Positions 59,526 to 64,000 of a DNA stretch of 64,000 nt are shown here, one piece after another (positions within the stretch are counted from its first letter, which is position 1; each line of letters opens with the position of its first letter). The position numbers and the translations under genes are program-made. A model generated the notes under the pieces. That model did no database searches and was not told where the DNA came from. It was given only the letters and a program-made list of their open reading frames with translations. The DNA lies in assembly GCA_023105745.1 (NCBI GenBank), contig JALGQZ010000020.1:2273501-2337500 (forward strand), read 5' to 3'. Origin of the DNA: Austropuccinia psidii (Eukaryota > Basidiomycota > Pucciniomycetes > Pucciniales > Sphaerophragmiaceae).

Positions 59526-59844
59526 CAAAATAACTCTATCTTAATTTGATTTGGTGCTTCGAGAGAGCACAATCATTTTTGTCGTCTACACGTTTCAATA
59601 TAACCTCTGACGTCGTTCCATTCCTGATTTGGAATTCACCGCCAACAAAATTCTTCAGAATCTCACTTACAATTAAAAAAATCCGTTTTCTGGAAAAAAT
59701 TACCAAAAGATGTCTGCAAGCGAACAAAAAAAAAACGCTGTATTTTTTTTGCTGCGGAGCAAAAATTCTCACGCGCACAAGATACTCAAGGTGACACATC
59801 AAAATAAAAAATTGATTCGCAAAAAGGAGACAAGAAAAATTCAA
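59526..59844. other. CpG-containing unique segment with open frames on both strands
   Basis: Contains CGTC, ACGT, CCGCC and CGCGC words, rare in this window. Open for 102 codons on the minus strand and 82 on the plus strand. The minus frame ends GGEFQIRNGTTSEVI then KRVDDKNDCALSKHQIK, which is plausible protein, but no family was recognised and splice-like motifs (GTAAGTGAG) interrupt it. Possible small gene or exon. Confidence 0.3.
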
Positions 59845-60069
59845 TAATTACAATAACAATATTTAATCGAAGAAACTTTCATTTTTGGGTTTCTTGAAAC
59901 AAAACAATGTTTTTTTTATTAAAATAAGAGCATAAAAATAAACAAAAAACTAAAGAATTCGTTCTTAATAATAAAAAAATATGTTAAATAACATAAAAAA
60001 CACATTTATTAGCTAATGTGGAGTAAGTTAAGAGAGCAAGCAAGAACTGACCATATAGAAATGGTGGTC

Positions 60070-60560
60070 TTAGTAAGATGTTGAGCCATCATTCTGTGCA
60101 ATAACCATTTCCATTTGGCATTGCATGGATAGTAACAAGTCATCCAAAGTATGACAGGGGACATTGTCCCATGCTGATTGGATGGCCACCTGCAATTCTT
60201 CAATTGTTTAGGGTTGATAGAGTTTTCTGATGGCACTCTTTATTATTTTCCACGCATTCTCAATTGGTTGATATTAGTTGAGTGGGAAGACAATTTCAAT
60301 TTTTGGATTTCATGTCATTGGTGCCATTGATTGCTGAGAATTGCAATGTAGATAGGGGAATTGTCTTCCCATTATCCAGGGTGCTTTCAGCATATGGCTT
60401 ATTAAAGGAAGGGGAACCATTAATTAAACATGATGTTATTTATCCATTAAAGAAAGAAATCCTTTATTTTTTTTGTGACAAAAATTCCAGCCCAGACCAG
60501 GTGTCACAGGGGCTCTTGGACAGAAATACAAGAGTGGCCTGGCACTCAGCAATCAAGGAA
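60070..60560 (-). pseudogene. Tc1/mariner-type transposase relic, catalytic domain
   Basis: Minus strand, high to low coordinate: HLVWAGIFVTKK, several stops, then EDNSPIYIAILSN (second catalytic Asp block; family EDNxPxH), LKLSSHSTNIN and, after a one-base deletion near 60260, IENAWKIIKSAIRKLY. This is the classic SPDLNPIENVW block with the third acidic residue. Then EELQVAIQSAWDNVP and a tail reading QNDGSTSY before TAA at 60070. The N-terminal DNA-binding part and the terminal repeats were not found. Inactive. Confidence 0.8.
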
Positions 60561-60599
60561 CTCACTTGGAAGACTCCAAAGAATAAAGAAAAATAAAAA

Positions 60600-61410
60600 T
60601 AAAAGAATAAATTCCTCTAAGAAATATGCAGGTACAAGATGAGATTCAATAAGAGGAAAGAGAAGCCAAATGGCCAAAGAGCCAACCAAGTAAGTCCTTA
60701 ATCAATGTTTCAACCTGCCAAAATGAACAATGGAATTAGTAAGGATATGACCACCAAATATCCATTGACAGTCAAAGAAAGAATAAGAGAAAAGGTGCTA
60801 AATGACTGACTTGATAATATTAGTATTCACTTAACAAGAAGATAAGATAAATAAAGATAAAATAAAATCAAAGTATATTAATTAACTGGGAAAAAACCCC
60901 CCAGGGTGGAAAGGGTAGCCAGTATATGTGAAAAACTGGGAGCTTGAGTTCTTCAGGCTATTGAGGCTGTATTGATTTTTTTGGGAATTGATACAGCTGG
61001 CTAATATTGAAATTGAAATGGGTTGATTGAATTTCCCATACTTGAAAATGAAATACAGTTCTTGATGGATCCAGACTGTATTGAAATAAATATGGTTGCC
61101 AAGATGGATTGAGTGGAGCTTTGACACTTGACAATTGAATGAACTGCCTCTTGAATCCCTTGAGAATGGTTGAACATTATTGCCTTGGAGGAATACTGTG
61201 AATGAAATTATCCAATGACATCTTGATGGCATGATTGGTCTTTGACACTGAAACACTTGCTCTTGAGCCTTGATGAGTCCTCTGAATGATTGGGTGCCTT
61301 GATGACATGATGATATGTTGGAGTATTGAAATGACCATTCGATATTGCCACAATTGAATTTCTGTTGAAAAATGATGCATAATGATATATAACATCATTT
61401 ATGGCATATT
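60600..61410. other. Unrecognised moderately GC segment
   Basis: Less AT-rich, with repeated CTTGA/TTGAG words (61100-61290). Open on the minus strand for 124 codons (60882-61256), but the composition suggests chance. No family recognised. Confidence 0.3.
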
Positions 61411-61428
61411 GGTTCATTGGAAAGAAGA

Positions 61429-62013
61429 TTACGTCCAAAGGTCTTGAGATGGAAAGGCAGAGGGGAAAAAGATGGATGTGATGGCTTCAGAGCTTGGAAA
61501 GGTGTTTCTGGGTCCTTTGGCGTTTTTGGCCACTTTTGGGTTGTGAGCCAAAAACTGGCCCAAAGGGCGGGAAAGTGTCTTTTGGACACTTTGCGTCAAA
61601 GTGCGCAAATGTGCATTATGAGCCCAAATGTCCAAAAACAGCCATTTGGGCCATTTCCCCTGGTTTTGAGGGAAATGGCCAGAAATACCCAATTGGGCAT
61701 AAATTGCCACTATGGCTTCTGGATTGAGGTGAAGGGCCATGAAGGCCCCAAAAGACAAATGGTCCATAAGATGATGACATGGACATATTGGCCACTGGTG
61801 ATGGATATGGACAATTGGCCATAAAAGGAATGTGGCTTGATATGCCATACGGAGATGCAAGGAGGTGAATTGCCATGGTTGTGACACCATGACTATTTGA
61901 CCACTAAGTTCTCTAAAAGCCAGTTCTATTGAGGAGTGTGCCATACTTGAACTTGGTATGCTTTCTTTCCTAAATTGAAATTTTATTTGACTATTCAAAC
62001 TAATTTTTCCCAA
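61429..62013 (-). CDS. Repeat-associated open frame of unknown nature, GGCCAT-rich
   Basis: Open for 194 codons on the minus strand from an ATG at 62013, rich in Trp, Pro, His, Ile and Leu (for example SFGAFMALHLNPEAIVAIY). Similar Trp/Pro/His-rich frames, as far as I recall, are common in rust genome annotations and lie in LTRs or satellites, so this is probably not a functional gene. The opposite strand is also open (61417-61824). The underlying DNA is full of GGCC, CCAAA and ATGGCC words, including a perfect hairpin at 61649-61680. Function unknown. Confidence 0.25.
   Translation of the reverse strand: MGKISLNSQIKFQFRKESIPSSSMAHSSIELAFRELSGQIVMVSQPWQFTSLHLRMAYQATFLLWPIVHIHHQWPICPCHHLMDHLSFGAFMALHLNPEAIVAIYAQLGISGHFPQNQGKWPKWLFLDIWAHNAHLRTLTQSVQKTLSRPLGQFLAHNPKVAKNAKGPRNTFPSSEAITSIFFPSAFPSQDLWT
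61649..61680. repeat. Perfect hairpin, 11-bp stem with 10-nt loop
   Basis: GGCCATTTCCC (61649-61659) pairs with GGGAAATGGCC (61670-61680). It lies within the GGCCAT-rich segment. Confidence 0.75.
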
Positions 62014-62019
62014 TAATCA

Positions 62020-62920
62020 ATTCCCCATTTCACATTTTCTTGAGAAAAAAAGTCAGGCTTTAAAATCTTGTGGTCAAAGGTAAGACTTTCTTAATGCCTT
62101 ACCTAAATTTTAAATCTCTTGTTGAAATTTTCTGGCTGAAAAATTCTTGTTAATCAATTTTTTAACCTTAGAAACTGTAATCCAATATTGAAAATTGATG
62201 ATTTGGCTAAGATTTCATTGATAAAAATCCTTTAAGATAGTGTGTAATCAACTTTTTTTTTAGGTTTTCACCATGCCAATTTGTTTCAATTTTTGAGATT
62301 TTATCATAAATTTTTTGTAAGAGGTACCTCAAATAATTTGGAAATTTATTGATAAAATAACCCTACTTAATAAATTTCGAAAAATTTCCCATTATATTTA
62401 ACATTAAGATATGGAATGATATAAATTAAAAAAACAAAAACAAATTTAAGTTAAAAAAAAATAAAAAACTGAAAATGTAAAAATTATCAATTAGATTCTT
62501 AAAAGTAATAAATCAATTCTCTGTAAATCTTTCAATCTAAATGATTGAAATATTTTTTAAAAGAAATTGAGCTAGAAGATTTATGATTAGTTAGAAAAAA
62601 AATAAGTTTAAAAACAAAACAAGTAAAAGTATTGATAAGTTACAACAAATAAGATTTCAGGATTGCATATTCTGATTACAGAAATGAATTTCTATAGTGC
62701 CTTACCATTTTATTTTAATAATTTAGGTAGTGAAATTTAAATTCAAATTACTTTAAATTCTAAAAAATATATATATATATAAACAAATTTATATTTCAAG
62801 AACTTTAATATTAAATTTGTCCCAAATTTAAAAAAAAAATATTGAAATATTCAATTTTAAGAATTTTCAAAAATTTTTTAAGATCTTTTTAAAAAATAAA
62901 ATTAATCTTTTTAATATAAT

Positions 62921-62956
<36 letters not shown>

Positions 62957-64000
62957 AAAACTCAAATAAATATTCAATAAATTAATTTAATTTTAATTTT
63001 ATTTTATTTTATTTTTTAAACAATTTTCAATTAATATATATATATATATTAAATTTTTAATTATTAAAAAAAAATAATCTTTATATTTTATTAAGTTTTT
63101 TGGATTGTTTTTATTTTTTTTTTTTTTAATAAAAATAATTCAAAAATGAAAAAAATTATTACTATTATTATTATTATTATTATTATTATGAATTCAAAAA
63201 AAAGAAAAATAAATATTTAATTTAATTAAATTAAATCAATTAATTTTTTTTTTTGTGACTTAAACAAAGAAAAATTAAAATAAATTCTTTTTTGTTTTTT
63301 TTTTTATTTATTTTGATTTTTTGAATTTTAATAATTAATTAATTAATTAAATTTAATAAAATCTTTTTTTTTAAAAAAAAAGAAAAAGATTAAAGAATTA
63401 AAAAAAAGTTGATTTAAATTCTCAATATTTCTTTTAAGACCAAAAGATTTTTTTTTTTTTTTTTAATTTACTCTTTTGAAAAAAATAGATTCCTTACTTT
63501 ATCTTAAGTAAATGTGATAATATTTTGCTTAGTAATTACCAATTTAGGTATATTCCATAATCCAAATGATTACAATTATTTTAATTATGTCTACTTAATT
63601 TTTATTAAATTTAGTTTTTATTATTAAATAAAATATTTTATATTTATCCTTTTTTTAAATTTAAATTAAAAAAAAAAAAAAAACTTAACACAAAAAACTT
63701 TCAAAAATTTAGAAAAAAAAAAAAAAAAGTATTTTTAAAATTTGAAATTTTTATATAATTTAGAGCTTCAAGTAACTAAAAAGAAATTATTTCAAATTTA
63801 AAAGATTTTTTTTGTTGAAACATAATTAAAAATTATTATTTTTTTCTTCTTATTTCACTTTAAATTTTCCTAGATCATTCTTGTTATAATTCTTTTTAAT
63901 CAAATTTAGTTCACTGTAAGATCCTTATTCATTAAGGGAACCTCCAATTTTTATATTCTGATAAGTTTAAAATGATATATTCAGGAAAAATAAAAAGATC
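62020..64000. other. Gene-free AT-rich filler to the right edge
   Basis: AT-rich DNA with a poly-T run near 62924-62951, (TA)n near 63034-63048, an ATT tract near 63159-63188 and further A/T runs. No gene or element end was recognised. Confidence 0.6.

Noticed and set aside
1..64000. tRNA or rRNA genes
   Set aside because: No cloverleaf-like GC-rich segment or rRNA core sequence was noticed; a tRNA scan could not be run.

Overview
The window is very AT-rich eukaryotic nuclear DNA, with long A and T runs, (TA)n, (TTTTTA)n and poly-A/T tracts throughout. It has short GT..AG introns of about 55-100 nt and no prokaryotic gene organisation. The transposon proteins suggest a rust fungus (Pucciniales). 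They include a TET/JBP-like dioxygenase gene, PIF/Harbinger transposase with SANT/Myb-like partner genes, a Ty3/gypsy element with a terminal chromodomain, and MULE transposases carrying an OTU-like peptidase domain. The gypsy proteins resemble, from memory, those of Austropuccinia psidii; no database search was possible.

Layout. 1-2.8 kb: CpG-retaining DNA with a probable small two-exon gene on the minus strand. 3.6-13 kb: Harbinger fragments, a nearly intact TET/JBP-like gene with one in-frame stop, and a SANT/Myb-like relic. 13.4-14.8 kb: a non-autonomous MULE derivative filled with a palindromic TGCCAT/ATGGCA array. 17.4-21.4 kb: MULE copy A, decayed. 21.6-29.7 kb: a large duplicated segment with ~340-bp tandem units, two coiled-coil/SANT relics and a solo LTR. 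31.7 kb: a 133-bp MITE of the same MULE family. 32.9-35.0 kb: a complete but dead pogo/Tigger element. 35.9-55.7 kb: a nest of insertions. MULE copy B carries a solo LTR and is cut by a Ty3/gypsy element, whose 3' LTR is in turn cut by the nearly intact MULE copy C. 57.3-59.8 kb: a second CpG-retaining island with a three-exon host-like gene, a probable divergent promoter and an exact 123-bp duplication. 60-62 kb: a Tc1/mariner relic and a GGCCAT-rich segment. The rest is AT-rich filler.

The most striking system is the MULE-OTU family. Four insertions (copies A and C, a 1.36-kb derivative and a 133-bp MITE) share GGGTNTTGGTAA-type ends, and each has a perfect 8-bp target duplication. Copy C encodes a predicted 943-codon product with a FAR1/WRKY-GCM1-like finger, a MULE DDE core, AT-hooks, a CCHC knuckle and an OTU-like peptidase domain. 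By eye it is damaged only by one extra T in a T-run and one nonsense codon. CpG loss in the older copies, together with the TET/JBP-like gene, points to cytosine methylation acting on these repeats.
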